A DNA stretch of 64,000 nt from Streptomyces fragilis. Its GTDB lineage: Bacteria; Actinomycetota; Actinomycetes; Streptomycetales; Streptomycetaceae. Positions 50,393-60,126 of the stretch are shown piece after piece. Under the pieces are notes generated by a model. That model was given only the letters and a program-made list of their open reading frames with translations. It was not told where the DNA came from and searched no databases. The stretch lies in assembly GCF_003112515.1 (NCBI RefSeq), contig NZ_BEVZ01000002.1, positions 1,940,157-2,004,156 of the forward strand, read 5' to 3'. Made by a program: the position numbers and the translations under genes. The stretch's first letter is position 1. Each line of letters starts with the position of its first letter.

Positions 50393-51463
50393 TCAGGCCG
50401 TTGTCCCCGGCTTCTCGCGGAGGGCGTTTACCACCGCGCGTTCCAGGACCGCCGACGTGTTCGTCACGGTGCCCTTCCTGCCCATGGAGGTGTCCCGGGT
50501 GAGGTAGGTCCGCTCGCCCAGGTACTCCAAGGTCTTCGCGTCGAAGATCCAGGCGGTGCGCCAGCCGGCGCGCTCGTCGTCGCGGGCCACGCCGATGCCG
50601 TGCCGGCCGGCCGCGTCCACCGCGTCGGAGTCCACGCTCACGCCGGGGATCCTCGCCGCGGCCTTGTACAGGGCGGCCGCGGTCTGCGGAGGCATCAGGG
50701 TCTCCCGCAGCAGCCCGCCGATGGCGTCGAAGGCGTCCTGGTCCGGGCTCCGCTCGTCGGCCGGGACACCGCGCGCGTCCTGGTCCGCGGTGATCTCGGC
50801 GGCGAGCCGGCGGAGCAGGGCGTCGGGGTCGGTGGGCAGGGAGGCCAGCCAGGAGTACGTCGGGCGGTTGAGGCCCGCCGGTGAGCCGACGGGCTTCTCG
50901 CCGTCCGGGACGCCGACCTTGATCGGGAAGTACGTGCCGTTCTGGTGGATCAGGCCCTCGTCGATGACCGGCCCGGACTTCTGGGTCATCCAGACCTCGC
51001 GCTCACCGGGCTTGCCCAGTTCCACCGGACCGCCGAACACGCCTTCGTTCTCGGCCTGCAGCGTCCTCACGTACACGAACTGGCCCTCGGTAACTTTCTG
51101 CGCGTCGCTCTTCGAGGCGATCGTGGCGATCCGGTCCAGCAGCATGGTCGCACCGCGAGGTGCCGTGTCCGAGGAGCGGGCGGCGGAGGGCGGCGGGGTG
51201 TGGTCCTGCCCGGCCACGGCGAGGCTGGTGAACAGGACCCCGCCCAGGGCCAGGCCGGCGGCGGGCAGCAGGACGTCGAGGCGGGGGAGGCGGCGCCGGG
51301 GGCGTGCGGAGGCGCGGTCGCTGTCCTGGTCGATCAGCTGCATCAGCTTTTCCTTGTGGTGGAGATGGCGGCCCGGGGGCAGGTCCCGTTCGGCCGGGAC
51401 CGGCAGCAGCCGGGCCAGTTCCTCGCGTTCGGCCCGGTCGGGGCCGGAGGCACGGTCGTTCAT
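50393..51463 (-). CDS. CU044_5270 family membrane-anchored protein
   Basis: 356 aa from ATG 51463 (AGGAGGAAACCCG site). The N-terminal ~60 residues are cytoplasmic (RAEREELARLLPVPAERDLP, HHKEKLMQLID). One transmembrane segment (VLLPAAGLALGGVLFTSLAV) leads to a large extracytoplasmic domain (QFVYVRTLQAENEG, REVWMTQKSGPVIDEG, PTDPDALLRRLAAEI). The family regularly follows ECF sigma genes, as here with a 4-bp overlap. It may act as the cognate anti-sigma or sensor. Confidence 0.88.
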   Translation of the reverse strand: MNDRASGPDRAEREELARLLPVPAERDLPPGRHLHHKEKLMQLIDQDSDRASARPRRRLPRLDVLLPAAGLALGGVLFTSLAVAGQDHTPPPSAARSSDTAPRGATMLLDRIATIASKSDAQKVTEGQFVYVRTLQAENEGVFGGPVELGKPGEREVWMTQKSGPVIDEGLIHQNGTYFPIKVGVPDGEKPVGSPAGLNRPTYSWLASLPTDPDALLRRLAAEITADQDARGVPADERSPDQDAFDAIGGLLRETLMPPQTAAALYKAAARIPGVSVDSDAVDAAGRHGIGVARDDERAGWRTAWIFDAKTLEYLGERTYLTRDTSMGRKGTVTNTSAVLERAVVNALREKPGTTA

Positions 51464-52338
51464 CGGGTTTCCTCCTGGATGGGCAGGACCACGCATGCGG
51501 TCCTGCCCTCTACCTCTCCGCGGCGGTGGCGGGGTTCTCTGCCGGGACGGACGCTTTCTCGCGGGCGCGCGGTGCCGGCTCCCCTGGCGGGGGAGGGGGG
51601 CCTGGCCTCTCCGGAGCGTGGGGCCTTGGTGCCTTCGGGACGCGCGGGCGCGGCGTCCTCGGGGCGCGTCGGGCGGCCAGGTGTGCCGTCCCGGGGTCGT
51701 ACGGACGCGCCCGGTCCGAGGCGTGTGGGCCCGCCGCCGTCCCCGGGGCGTGCTGTCGACGCCGGTTCTCCGGGGCGCACGGCCGGCGCGAGCCCACCCG
51801 CTGCGCTGTCCAGCCGTGCGTCCGTGAGCCGCCGAAGCCGCTCGCGGGCGCGGGACAGCCGCGACCGCACCGTGCCCACCGGGACGCCCAGCGCCTCGGC
51901 GGCCTCCGCGTAGTCGAGGCCGGACCAGACGCAGAGTGCCAGCACCTCGCGGTCCTGGTGCCGCAGTCCGTCCAGCGCCTGCCGGACCGCGGCGAGCCGC
52001 CGGGTGTCGTCGACGTGTCCGGCCGTGGCGTCCGCGATGTCCGCGACGGGGTCCGGGGCGGGGCGGCGGGCCAGGAAGGCCCGGCGCCGCCAGGTGCCCC
52101 GGTTGGCGTTGCGCGCCTTGTTCGTGGCGATGCCGAGCAGCCACGGCAGCAGCGATTCGCCCTCCGGTTCGAGGGCGTGCCGGGTGCGCCAGGCGGCGAG
52201 GAAGGTCTCGGACATGACCTCCTCGGCCGTCGACCAGTCGCTGGTCAGCCGGTAGGCATGGTTGTAGACCGGCCTCGCGTACTCCTCGTAGAGCGCGCCG
52301 AACGCCTGGCGGTCGCCCGCCCTGATGCGTGTCCGCAT
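51460..52338 (-). CDS. ECF-type RNA polymerase sigma factor with long C-terminal tail
   Basis: 292 aa from ATG 52338 (GGAAGC upstream). Sigma region 2: DRQAFGALYEEYARPVYNHA, LTSDWSTAEEVMSETFLAAW. Region 4: LRHQDREVLALCVWSGLDYA, LGVPVGTVRSRLSRARERLR, ending near residue 178. About 110 further residues are Arg/Pro/Gly-rich low complexity (ARPEGTKAPRSGEARPPSPA), unusual for an ECF sigma. The stop overlaps the CU044_5270 start by 4 bp. Confidence 0.92.
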   Translation of the reverse strand: MRTRIRAGDRQAFGALYEEYARPVYNHAYRLTSDWSTAEEVMSETFLAAWRTRHALEPEGESLLPWLLGIATNKARNANRGTWRRRAFLARRPAPDPVADIADATAGHVDDTRRLAAVRQALDGLRHQDREVLALCVWSGLDYAEAAEALGVPVGTVRSRLSRARERLRRLTDARLDSAAGGLAPAVRPGEPASTARPGDGGGPTRLGPGASVRPRDGTPGRPTRPEDAAPARPEGTKAPRSGEARPPSPARGAGTARPRESVRPGREPRHRRGEVEGRTACVVLPIQEETR

Positions 52339-52487
52339 GCGCTTCCGGTCTTCCTGATCATCACATCTCACACCCCTACCTCTCCGGCCGGCCCGGCCAG
52401 TTCCCGTGACCCCTGCCACATGCCCCGGGGCCGGCCGACCGGCCGCCCGTCACACAGCGGCGACCGCAGACGTCGACTGCGCGACCC

Positions 52488-54248
52488 TCACGCCTCGTCG
52501 AAGGCCTCGAGCAGGCGCTCGTACGCCGGCTTCGGCCGCAGGGCGGCGTCCCACGGCAGGGAGTCGGCCGTGCGCGGAGGATAGATCTCGGTGTCGGCGG
52601 TGGAACCGTACCGGTCGGTGAATCCCCATGTGGAGAACGATGTGCAGTTCGGCTCCTCCAGGCAGACCCGCAGCTTGCCGGCCATCTCATCAGCCTGAAT
52701 CTGCCGCCCGTCCTCCTCGTCCTCACCTACGGGGACGTCCATCTCCGACACCCGCGCCTGAACCCCGAGCTCCGCCAGATCCCGCACATGGCTGCGGAAG
52801 GTCTCCGGGTCGACGCGGTCGCCGGGTGCGTACTCATGGTTCTGGAAACCCACGCCGTCGATCGGCACGCCGCGTTCCTTGAGCCGCCCGACCAGGTCGT
52901 AGAGGGCGTCCCACCGCTCGCCTTCCTCCTCGACCCCGTACTCGTTGAGGAACAGCCGTGCCTCCGGGTCGGCCCGGTGGGCGGCCCTGAACGCCTCGTC
53001 GATGTACTCCTCGCCCATGGCCTCGAACCACGGGCTCTGCTCGGAGCGCAGACCGAGATCCCCGTTGGTGTAGCTCCTCTCGTCGTCGGACATGGGCTCG
53101 TTGACCACGTCCCATTCCGCGACCTTTCCCTTGAAGTGCCCGGCGACCACGGCGATGTGCCGGAGCATGGTTCGGCGCACCTCCTCGGGGTCGTCGTTCT
53201 CCCGCATCCAGTCGGGCAGAGCCTCGTGCCAGACCAGGGTGTGCGCGTGCACCTTCATGTCGTTCGCGCGGGCGAAGCGTACGAGCAGGTCCGCGTCGCG
53301 GAAGTCGTAGACGCCCCGGCGCGGGTGGAGGAACTGTGGCTTGAACGCGTTCTCCGGAGTGAGCATGGAGAACTGGCTCCCCGCGAGCGCCCGGTAGCGT
53401 GAGTCGGTGAGCAGCGGGTTCTCGGCCATGGCGGCGCCGATGTCGAACGGCCGCCCCACGTCTGCGGCCCGCGCACGCAGTGAGTCGTCGGACTGCTCCT
53501 GGCGCAGCTGCGGCGCCTTGATCACGCGGAGCGCGTCACCGCTCTCTGCCCGCGCGGTCAGCCGCGTCAGACGCCATCCCTCGCGGCGCTCGTCCTCGCC
53601 CGCGTCGGCCTCCAGACCGAACCACACAGTGCCCTCGGCGAACACCCCCGGGTCGGGAACGGTTCCCAGCCGCCGCCCGTCGGCTTTCACGCGGAAGGTG
53701 TCCCCGATGCTCGACACGGCGAGCGTCACCGTCCCGGAGCAGCCGCAGTCGAATTGCTCGGAGGCCGCCGGCTCATCGCCCTCGCCGTCCCATATCTGCA
53801 CCTTCACTCGTCCGTCGCCGGTCACGCCGACGCGGAGTGAGGGCCGCTCCTGCCGCCACTCGTCGTAGATGACCGGTACCCGTCCGTACAGCCGCAGCCA
53901 CGAGCCGCCGTCATCGTCACCCACACCGGACATGCGCGCGGTGACGGTGAAGTCGCCATCGGACCTGAGATGCGGGCCGGCCAGGTTCAGCGGGGGGTTG
54001 GGCTGGCCGCCGGAGGAGTCCTGCTCCACGATGCGCCGATCCGTCGCGCTGACGCGCAGGATGTCGTTCCGCGCGGTGGTGCCCGGCATCTGCGTCCAGT
54101 CGTGGGTCCGCAGCAGGTCCTCGTCGTTTCCGCCGCCCGCGCCTTCTCCCCGCCCGGTACACCCGGCCGCCACCGCCATGACCAGCGCCACGGCGGTCAG
54201 CCGCCGCCACGTCCCCCCACCAAGGTCCACGGACCCTCCCACTCCCAT
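52488..54248 (-). CDS. GH10 endo-1,4-beta-xylanase lipoprotein
   Basis: 586 aa. Lipobox VAAGC with Cys30, so membrane-anchored outside the cell. Residues ~45-235 form a concanavalin-like beta-sandwich (DFTVTARMSG, SWLRLYGRVPVIYDE, FRVKADGRRLG). Residues ~255-580 are the GH10 barrel: acid/base Glu384 in WDVVNEPM and nucleophile Glu502 in RVSEMDV (usually TELDV), plus HAHTLVWHEALPDWM. It hydrolyses xylan at the cell surface. The two esterases at 8.7-11.2 kb would remove side groups from the same polymer. Confidence 0.92.
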   Translation of the reverse strand: MGVGGSVDLGGGTWRRLTAVALVMAVAAGCTGRGEGAGGGNDEDLLRTHDWTQMPGTTARNDILRVSATDRRIVEQDSSGGQPNPPLNLAGPHLRSDGDFTVTARMSGVGDDDGGSWLRLYGRVPVIYDEWRQERPSLRVGVTGDGRVKVQIWDGEGDEPAASEQFDCGCSGTVTLAVSSIGDTFRVKADGRRLGTVPDPGVFAEGTVWFGLEADAGEDERREGWRLTRLTARAESGDALRVIKAPQLRQEQSDDSLRARAADVGRPFDIGAAMAENPLLTDSRYRALAGSQFSMLTPENAFKPQFLHPRRGVYDFRDADLLVRFARANDMKVHAHTLVWHEALPDWMRENDDPEEVRRTMLRHIAVVAGHFKGKVAEWDVVNEPMSDDERSYTNGDLGLRSEQSPWFEAMGEEYIDEAFRAAHRADPEARLFLNEYGVEEEGERWDALYDLVGRLKERGVPIDGVGFQNHEYAPGDRVDPETFRSHVRDLAELGVQARVSEMDVPVGEDEEDGRQIQADEMAGKLRVCLEEPNCTSFSTWGFTDRYGSTADTEIYPPRTADSLPWDAALRPKPAYERLLEAFDEA

Positions 54249-54521
54249 GTTCGAGACAAGATCAACGTCCCGAAACCGGAACCCAGTTCATCACACACGA
54301 GGTACGGCGGCCTCGCGGTCACCCGGTGCGGGAAACGGACGTCCTGGCACCGCCAACGGCGCCCTCGCCGGACTGCCCTGGACCAGCAGCAGAAAGGCCT
54401 GGCCTTGGCCGAGACCATCAGCGAGGCCGGTTCACGCATCGTCGGCCACCGCGACTTCGGCCCGCCGCTCGTGATGGCTGATCGAGGCGAACGTACGTGC
54501 GGCGATCTCTAGGATTCCGGC

Positions 54522-55280
54522 ATGATCACCTTGTCCGTCGACCCCACCTCGCAGAGCTTCGCCGCCGGCCAGGCGCTGGGGACGCTTCTCATCACCGCCG
54601 CGGTCATGACCGTCATCTGGTTTGCTACCCGGACGTGGCGACGTGGTCCGGTGCCGGCCGGCGCAGCCGAACCCGCACAAGCCTTCCCGGCCGCCCAGCG
54701 TCGGTACAACGTCGTCGCCAGCGTACTGCTCGTCGTTGCCACCGCGGGTCTGATACGTGCATGCAGCTACGAGGGAAAGCCGCCTTCCGCTTCCGTCGAG
54801 GCAGCGCCCGTCGCCCAGGAACGTGTCATCGACGCCGCCCCGCGCGTCGGCGCGTACAGGCTGTTGACCGACGAGGAGGCAGCCCCGTACGAGCAGCAGG
54901 CTTCCGGAAAGACGCTCCAGGGTCAGTACTGGTTCTACGACGGTCCCGGCCGAGGGCCGATGGGCGCCATCCTTCAGATCAACGCCGTCGAATGGGATGC
55001 GGGGCTGGCCGAGGAGAAGCGCTCGGACACCATGACGCAAGAGCTGCGCAACTTCTTCGCCGGTGCGAAGGCGAGTGAGGTGACCGCCTTCGAGGCGGGC
55101 CCCTGGGGCGGGCGGTTGAGCTGCGGCTTCATCGCGCCGAACGCCGGAGGCCGCCCCATCGTGTGCGCATGGACCGACGGCGGCACCTCCGGCAGCGTGG
55201 TACTCGGGGACGAGACGAGTCTCCCCGGGGCCGCCGAGGTCGCCCTGCGGTTCCGCACCGCCTCGGAGAAGCGCACCTGA
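54522..55280 (+). CDS. Membrane-anchored protein of unknown function
   Basis: 252 aa. Two hydrophobic segments (LGTLLITAAVMTVIWFAT and VVASVLLVVATAGLIRAC) precede an extracytoplasmic domain of ~160 residues (YRLLTDEEAAPYEQQASGKT, WGGRLSCGFIAPNAGGRPIV, ending ALRFRTASEKRT). This resembles the many Streptomyces two-helix 'YR-LLTD' surface proteins, without assigned function. The 273-bp gap upstream contains an open stretch (GLALAETISEAGSRIVGHRD) that may be a decayed gene end. Confidence 0.75.
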   Translation: MITLSVDPTSQSFAAGQALGTLLITAAVMTVIWFATRTWRRGPVPAGAAEPAQAFPAAQRRYNVVASVLLVVATAGLIRACSYEGKPPSASVEAAPVAQERVIDAAPRVGAYRLLTDEEAAPYEQQASGKTLQGQYWFYDGPGRGPMGAILQINAVEWDAGLAEEKRSDTMTQELRNFFAGAKASEVTAFEAGPWGGRLSCGFIAPNAGGRPIVCAWTDGGTSGSVVLGDETSLPGAAEVALRFRTASEKRT

Positions 55281-55426
55281 CGCCACCTCGCAGCTCTGCG
55301 GCTCCGGAGCCCGGCTTGGCACGCCCAGGACTCGAGCGGACCGGCATGATCGGCCGGTGGGTTAACAGGTCGGCCCTTCGCGCTCGGCGGAGGGAGCTCG
55401 TGACTGACCGGGGGAGGAGAACGAGG

Positions 55427-55930
55427 ATGGCGGCTCAACTGCGGTTGACATGGGTTCTTGCAGGGCGCGGGTGGGCGGATTGCACCGTCAGCGACGACCG
55501 GGCGGAAGTCGACGTCACGGCCTCGTACATCACGGCCGCGCCTGAGGATCTCCTGACGGCGGTGACGCGTCTCATGGCCGGCGAGACCGAGTGCCGCGTG
55601 CAATTCGACGCGGAGCCGACCATCTTCCGCTGGATCTTCTACCGCGAGGGCACCGATGTGTGGATGCGCCTTCTGAGGCTGGCCCGCGGCAGCGACCACG
55701 ACAACAGGGGGACCGAAATCTGGTCCAGCTGGCAGGACGTCGACAGCGTCGCCCGTGGGGTGATCCGATGCTTCGACCAGGTCGTGAGGGAGTACGGCGA
55801 GAGTGCCTACCGCGGTAAGTGGGGTGAGCACTTCCCCCGCACCGAACTGGAGGCGCTCAGAGCCGCGTGGCGCAGGCATCAAGGCGCCTGTGGACCCTCC
55901 TCAACCCCAGCGACCCCGTCAGACCCGTGA
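55427..55930 (+). CDS. Conserved protein of unknown function
   Basis: 167 aa from ATG 55427 behind GGGGGAGGAGAACGAGG. LRLTWVLAGRGWADCTVSDD, AEVDVTASYITAAPEDLLTA, IFRWIFYREGTDVWMRLLRL and FPRTELEALRAAWRRH are visible. Mixed alpha/beta, soluble. Similar small proteins are common in Streptomyces and may act as immunity or regulatory proteins, but no function is assigned here. Confidence 0.75.
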   Translation: MAAQLRLTWVLAGRGWADCTVSDDRAEVDVTASYITAAPEDLLTAVTRLMAGETECRVQFDAEPTIFRWIFYREGTDVWMRLLRLARGSDHDNRGTEIWSSWQDVDSVARGVIRCFDQVVREYGESAYRGKWGEHFPRTELEALRAAWRRHQGACGPSSTPATPSDP

Positions 55931-56177
55931 GGTTCCGCCGGCACAGACCCCCGGTCTGGATGACCGTGCCGCGCGAGACGGGTCGGTCGGGGGCCTTCCC
56001 TCTCCACCCACTGGGTGAGCGCCGCGAGACCTCGCCGCGACGCCGCCTGAGCCTTTACCCGGACCCATCGTCGTACCCCCGGCCGCGGGGGCGGCCCGGC
56101 CTCTCCGGCAGTGTGATGCCGAGTGCGGTCAGCCGCCTCACCGGCGCCCCGTGGATTTCATGAGCACAAGGGGCGCC

Positions 56178-57102
56178 GTGACATCGAGGATGGACTACCA
56201 GCACGTATTGGAACAGGTCGCCGAGGAGGTCACGCGGACGCCCGGCCGGGGGCGGTCCGCCGACTACATTCCCGCACTCGCCGCCCTTGACCCGCGCGCC
56301 TTCGGCATGGCCGTCGCCGAGCTGGACGGCACCGTCCACGGGGTGGGCGAGTGGCGCGAGCCATTCTCCGCGCAGTCCATCACCAAGGTCTTCACCCTGA
56401 CCCTGGGCCTGGCCCTCGAGGGCGACGAACTGTGGGAGCACGTGGGCCGCGAACCTTCCGGCAACCCGTTCAACTCCCTGGTGCAGCTCGAGTACGAGAA
56501 CGGCATCCCGCGCAACCCGTTCATCAACGCCGGCGCCCTGGTCGTCACCGACCGCCTCCACACCCGCACCGGAGACGCGGCGGGCGAGCTCCTGCGGCTG
56601 CTGCGCGCCGAGAGCGGGAACCCGGACCTCGATTTCGATCTGGCGGTCGCCGCCTCGGAGGCCGCGCACGGCGACCGCAACGCGGCCCTCGGCCCATGTC
56701 ATGGCCTCTTACGGCAACATCGACAACCCCGTCCCGCTCCTGCTCGACCAGTACTTCCGCCAGTGCTCGATCAAGGCCTCCTGCGCCGACCTCGCGCTGG
56801 CGGCCACCCTCCTGGCCCGGCACGGCGTACGCGCCGACGGCACTCGGCTCCTGACCCGCAGCCAGGCCAAGCAGGTCAACGCCGTCATGCTGACCTGCGG
56901 CACGTACGACGCCGCCGGCGACTTCGCCTACCGTGTCGGCCTGCCCGGCAAGAGCGGGGTGGGCGGCGGCATCATCGCCGTCGTGCCCGGCCGCTGCGCA
57001 CTGTGCGTGTGGAGCCCCGGCCTGGACGAACGGGGCAACTCCGTCGCCGGAGTGGCAGCGCTGGACCACTTCACCACGCTCACCGGACTGTCGGTGTTCT
57101 GA
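56178..57102 (+). pseudogene. glsA: Glutaminase A broken by a one-base insertion
   Basis: The first part (GTG 56178 after AAGGGG) reads as glutaminase: FSAQSITKVFTLTLGLALEG with the active-site Ser-x-x-Lys, NPFNSLVQLEYENGIPRNPF, INAGALVVTDRL. The frame is lost after DRNAAL at 56690. From 56693 the sense continues in the next frame as AHVMASYGNIDNPVPLL, TCGTYDAAGDFAYRVGLPGK and SGVGGGIIAVVPGRC to a stop at 57102. One extra G at 56691-56692 restores a complete ~308-residue enzyme if removed. Either a real pseudogene or a sequencing error. Confidence 0.88.
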
Positions 57103-57715
57103 TCCCGCCCTGCTGGCGGCTCCCACGCTCCGGTCGAAGCTCGCCTTTGAGCGCGCCGAGTCCCCCCAGTGCTTAACCAGTCGGTCGTGTGCATGGTGAA
57201 GGGGGCGGTCAGTCTGCCCTGCGCCGCGGCCCTGGCTCCTACCAGCAGGCCCATGACCTGCTACGTTTTGTTGCACGCCGCTCATTTGACGACGACGGCA
57301 CATGCGAGCGGGCCAGCCTGCCGGACCACCAGGTCAGGCCCCTGTCCGAGGGCCTGCACAGGGCCGTGCACAGCTCGCTGTATGAGCCAGGCCGACGCGC
57401 AGCAGTTCACTTAGGACTCGGGCGATCCCCACGGGGCACATGAGGAAGGGACGCGGGGCCGTGCCTTGCGAGGGTGGGGCGCCGTTCCGGGGACGGCGAA
57501 GCAGCCGGCGACTGGGTCGGCGAACATCCCTCGCCTGGGCAGGCGGTGCAAGATCCACGCGCAAGTGTTCGACGGGTCAGTGGCCATGCTGCGTGCGGGC
57601 TTGCAGGGCACCGGAACCCGTGCCACTCATTCGGGCCCGCGCTGGAACGACGTACTCATCACAACCTCCCCTTATCACTGACCGCAACCGCCGCCGTCCC
57701 ATCAGGAGACACCCG
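57103..57715. other. Gene-free interval
   Basis: About 610 bp between the glutaminase and the phosphatase gene. Short frames such as the one around 57240-57440 (YQQAHDLLRFVARRSFDDDG) have faint protein character but no start site or family. No hairpins or repeats stand out. Confidence 0.45.
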
Positions 57716-59026
57716 TTGACGAGCGAGACCAACGACGCAGAGCACGGTTGTGTCAGAGCGGACGAAGAGCCCGGGGAGGACCAGGACGAGTCCTGTGTGT
57801 CGCTGGAGGGCGATGTGGAGGACCTGTACGAGCACGCCCCTTGCGGCTATCTCTCCACCCGGATGGACGGCCGGATCGCGAAGGTGAACACCACCCTTTT
57901 GAACTGGCTCGGTTACCAGCGCGGTGAACTCATAGGCATCAAGCACTTCTCCGACCTGCTCACGGTGGGCGGCCAGCTGTACTACGAGACACATTTCGCC
58001 CCCCAGCTGCAGATGCAGGGAAAGATCAGCGGCATTGCTCTGGAGCTGAAAGCGGCCGACGGTACGCGTCTGCCCGTTCTCATCACCGCCACGGTCAAGT
58101 CAGGCGGCGACGGGCGCCCGCCGCTGATCCGCACCATCGTTTTCGATGCTCGCGCCCGTCGCGCCTACGAGACCGAGGTTCTCCGAGCCCGTCAGGCAGC
58201 CGACCGCGAACGTGACCGCCTTCAAGTTCTGGCCGCCACCCTGCAGAAGACGCTCCTGCCCCCGACCCTGGTGGATGTGCCCGGCCTGGATGTCTCCGCC
58301 TATTACCACCTCGCATCCATCGACGACGTCGGCGGCGACTTCTACGACCTGTTCCCCCTGGCGGCGGGCACCTGGGGTCTGTTCCTGGGCGACGTCTGCG
58401 GCAAGGGCGTCACCGCCGCAGCTCTCACCTCACTGGCCCGTTACACCCTGCGCGCGGCCGCCGTTTACAACCCGGACCCGGCCGCCGTCCTGGTCAACCT
58501 CAATACCGTCCTGTTCAACGAGTACAAAGGCAGTGACGCCCGGTTCTGCACCGTCCTCTTCGGCTTGCTCACCCCGGACCCCGACCGAGGCGGTTTCCAC
58601 ATCACGTTGGCCGGCGGAGGTCACCCGCCGGCTCTGCTGCTGCGCGTGGACGGTACCGCCGACTTCCTGCCCACCCTCGGCGGTCAGCTCATCGGTGTCC
58701 TGCCCAATCCCCGCATCGTCACCACCTCGGTCCACCTCGCCCACGGCGACACCCTGCTCCTCTACACCGATGGCCTTACCGAGGCGCACACCAATGCCGT
58801 CGTAGGCGGACGGGAGCGTTACGGCGACGACGCCCTCCTCGAGTTCGGTCACACGCTGGCCCCCACCACGGCCGCGGACACCATCAGCGCGGTCCGCCGC
58901 CTGCTCGATGCCTTCGGCACAGGCGTCGACGACGACACGGCCATCTTGGCCATCCACGTCCCCCGACCTCCCAGGAACATCCAGCACCGGTCTCCCGAAC
59001 CGGAGAAGGCCGGCGCGACGACGTAG
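57716..59026 (+). CDS. PAS domain SpoIIE/RsbU-type PP2C phosphatase
   Basis: 436 aa from a TTG at 57716 behind CAGGAGAC. Residues ~25-150 are a PAS domain (YEHAPCGYLSTRMDGRIAKV, NWLGYQRGELIGIKHFSDLL). A coiled segment (RQAADRERDRLQVLAATLQK) links to the phosphatase: DVGGDFYDLFPL and GDVCGKGVTAAAL with metal-binding Asp residues, TDGLTEAH, and DDDTAILAI. It dephosphorylates STAS antagonists, releasing sigma factors under a PAS-sensed stress. Partners may be the STAS/HATPase pair at 46.3-47.4 kb. Confidence 0.93.
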   Translation: MTSETNDAEHGCVRADEEPGEDQDESCVSLEGDVEDLYEHAPCGYLSTRMDGRIAKVNTTLLNWLGYQRGELIGIKHFSDLLTVGGQLYYETHFAPQLQMQGKISGIALELKAADGTRLPVLITATVKSGGDGRPPLIRTIVFDARARRAYETEVLRARQAADRERDRLQVLAATLQKTLLPPTLVDVPGLDVSAYYHLASIDDVGGDFYDLFPLAAGTWGLFLGDVCGKGVTAAALTSLARYTLRAAAVYNPDPAAVLVNLNTVLFNEYKGSDARFCTVLFGLLTPDPDRGGFHITLAGGGHPPALLLRVDGTADFLPTLGGQLIGVLPNPRIVTTSVHLAHGDTLLLYTDGLTEAHTNAVVGGRERYGDDALLEFGHTLAPTTAADTISAVRRLLDAFGTGVDDDTAILAIHVPRPPRNIQHRSPEPEKAGATT

Positions 59027-59153
59027 GACGGGAACAGGCCGAAGCCGGCAGAGAGGGCACAGGCCGAAAGATGTCCGACACGGTCGCTGGTCCGCACGCG
59101 GGTGGGAGCGCTGAGGACGGCACCGAGGAGGAACGAGGAGCTAGCGTGTCACT

Positions 59154-59894
59154 TCACGCGATCGAAGTGGGCTTTTGTGCCGCGCCGAGCAGGCGACATT
59201 GCATGGCCTGCTCCTCGACTCCGCCATCCCTGCCGGGCTGCACCCGGTACAGACAGGCCCGAGACGTACGCGTCACGGAGTCCGTCAGCAGGCCGCCCGT
59301 GAAGAGGGCGCCGACACCATCCTCGACCGCCCACCCGGCCGGGAGCGCGCGGTTTGCCACGGCTGCCTGATAGGACGATCGCCGACCGGGCTCACTGTCG
59401 TAGTGGGGGCAGACCGATCCGGACAACAGCCCCAATCCGTCGCGGAGGTGAGTCAGTGGGCCGAAAGAGTCGGTGTGCGAGCCTTCGGCCCAGCAGTTGG
59501 CACCAGCGCTGATGCCGCACAGCAAGATCCCCCGGTCGAAGGCCTCGCGAAGGAGCCGGTCCACGCCGTGGGCGCGCCAGACCGCCAGCATGTTCGCGGT
59601 GTTGCCCCCACCTACGTAGACGACGTCCTGAGAAAGCAGGAACGCGCGCAGGGCGTCGTCATCGAGCTCCCGCCGAAAGAGATGCAAGACGCTCGGCTCG
59701 CAGGAACGTGACCGGAACGCCCCGAAGAACTGCTCCACGTAGGCGGGGGCGTCACCACTGGCTGTCGGAACGAAGCACACCTTCGGCCGAGGAACGGGGA
59801 CCTGCTCGAGCACCCAGTCATCCAGCAGACCGTCGTCCTCGGTGGAGAAGCCGCCACCGAGGAGAGCCAAACGACGTTCCAGAACGACAGCCAC
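59154..59894 (-). CDS. Peptidase E (family S51)
   Basis: 246 aa from a GTG at 59894 with an ideal GGAGG seven bases upstream; the frame continues upstream to an ATG at 59930. ALLGGGFSTEDDGLLDDW start, VYVGGGNTANMLAVWRAHGV, and the nucleophile Ser in LLCGISAGANCW. The Asp/His pair is around VCPHYDSEPGRR. Cytosolic dipeptidase fold that cleaves Asp-X dipeptides or related substrates. Alone in its neighbourhood. Confidence 0.9.
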   Translation of the reverse strand: MAVVLERRLALLGGGFSTEDDGLLDDWVLEQVPVPRPKVCFVPTASGDAPAYVEQFFGAFRSRSCEPSVLHLFRRELDDDALRAFLLSQDVVYVGGGNTANMLAVWRAHGVDRLLREAFDRGILLCGISAGANCWAEGSHTDSFGPLTHLRDGLGLLSGSVCPHYDSEPGRRSSYQAAVANRALPAGWAVEDGVGALFTGGLLTDSVTRTSRACLYRVQPGRDGGVEEQAMQCRLLGAAQKPTSIA

Positions 59895-60126
59895 GAGGGT
59901 GCCTCCGCAGATCAGGATGCAGACGAGCATGATGCCCTGAACCGTGCCAAGGCATCGGCTACGTCCGCAATCCAATTGCCTCTCTGCCGCTCGAGGTCCT
60001 GTCCAGCCAGGGCAGGCCACGGCGCACATCGACCACCCGCCAGTCCTGCCGGCGTCCTCAACGCGGGACGCCGCGCCCCGGAGTCCTGGGGCACGGCGTC
60101 GCAGCGGTCGAGCGTCGTACGACGGA

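Noticed and set aside
57189..57443. Small ORF with weak protein character before the phosphatase gene
   Set aside because: No ribosome site and no recognisable family; treated as non-coding.
59895..60029. Longer peptidase E starting upstream (hydrophobic N-terminus MLVCILICGGTL)
   Set aside because: The hydrophobic stretch could mimic a signal anchor, but the GTG at 59894 has an ideal GGAGG site and matches where family members begin.
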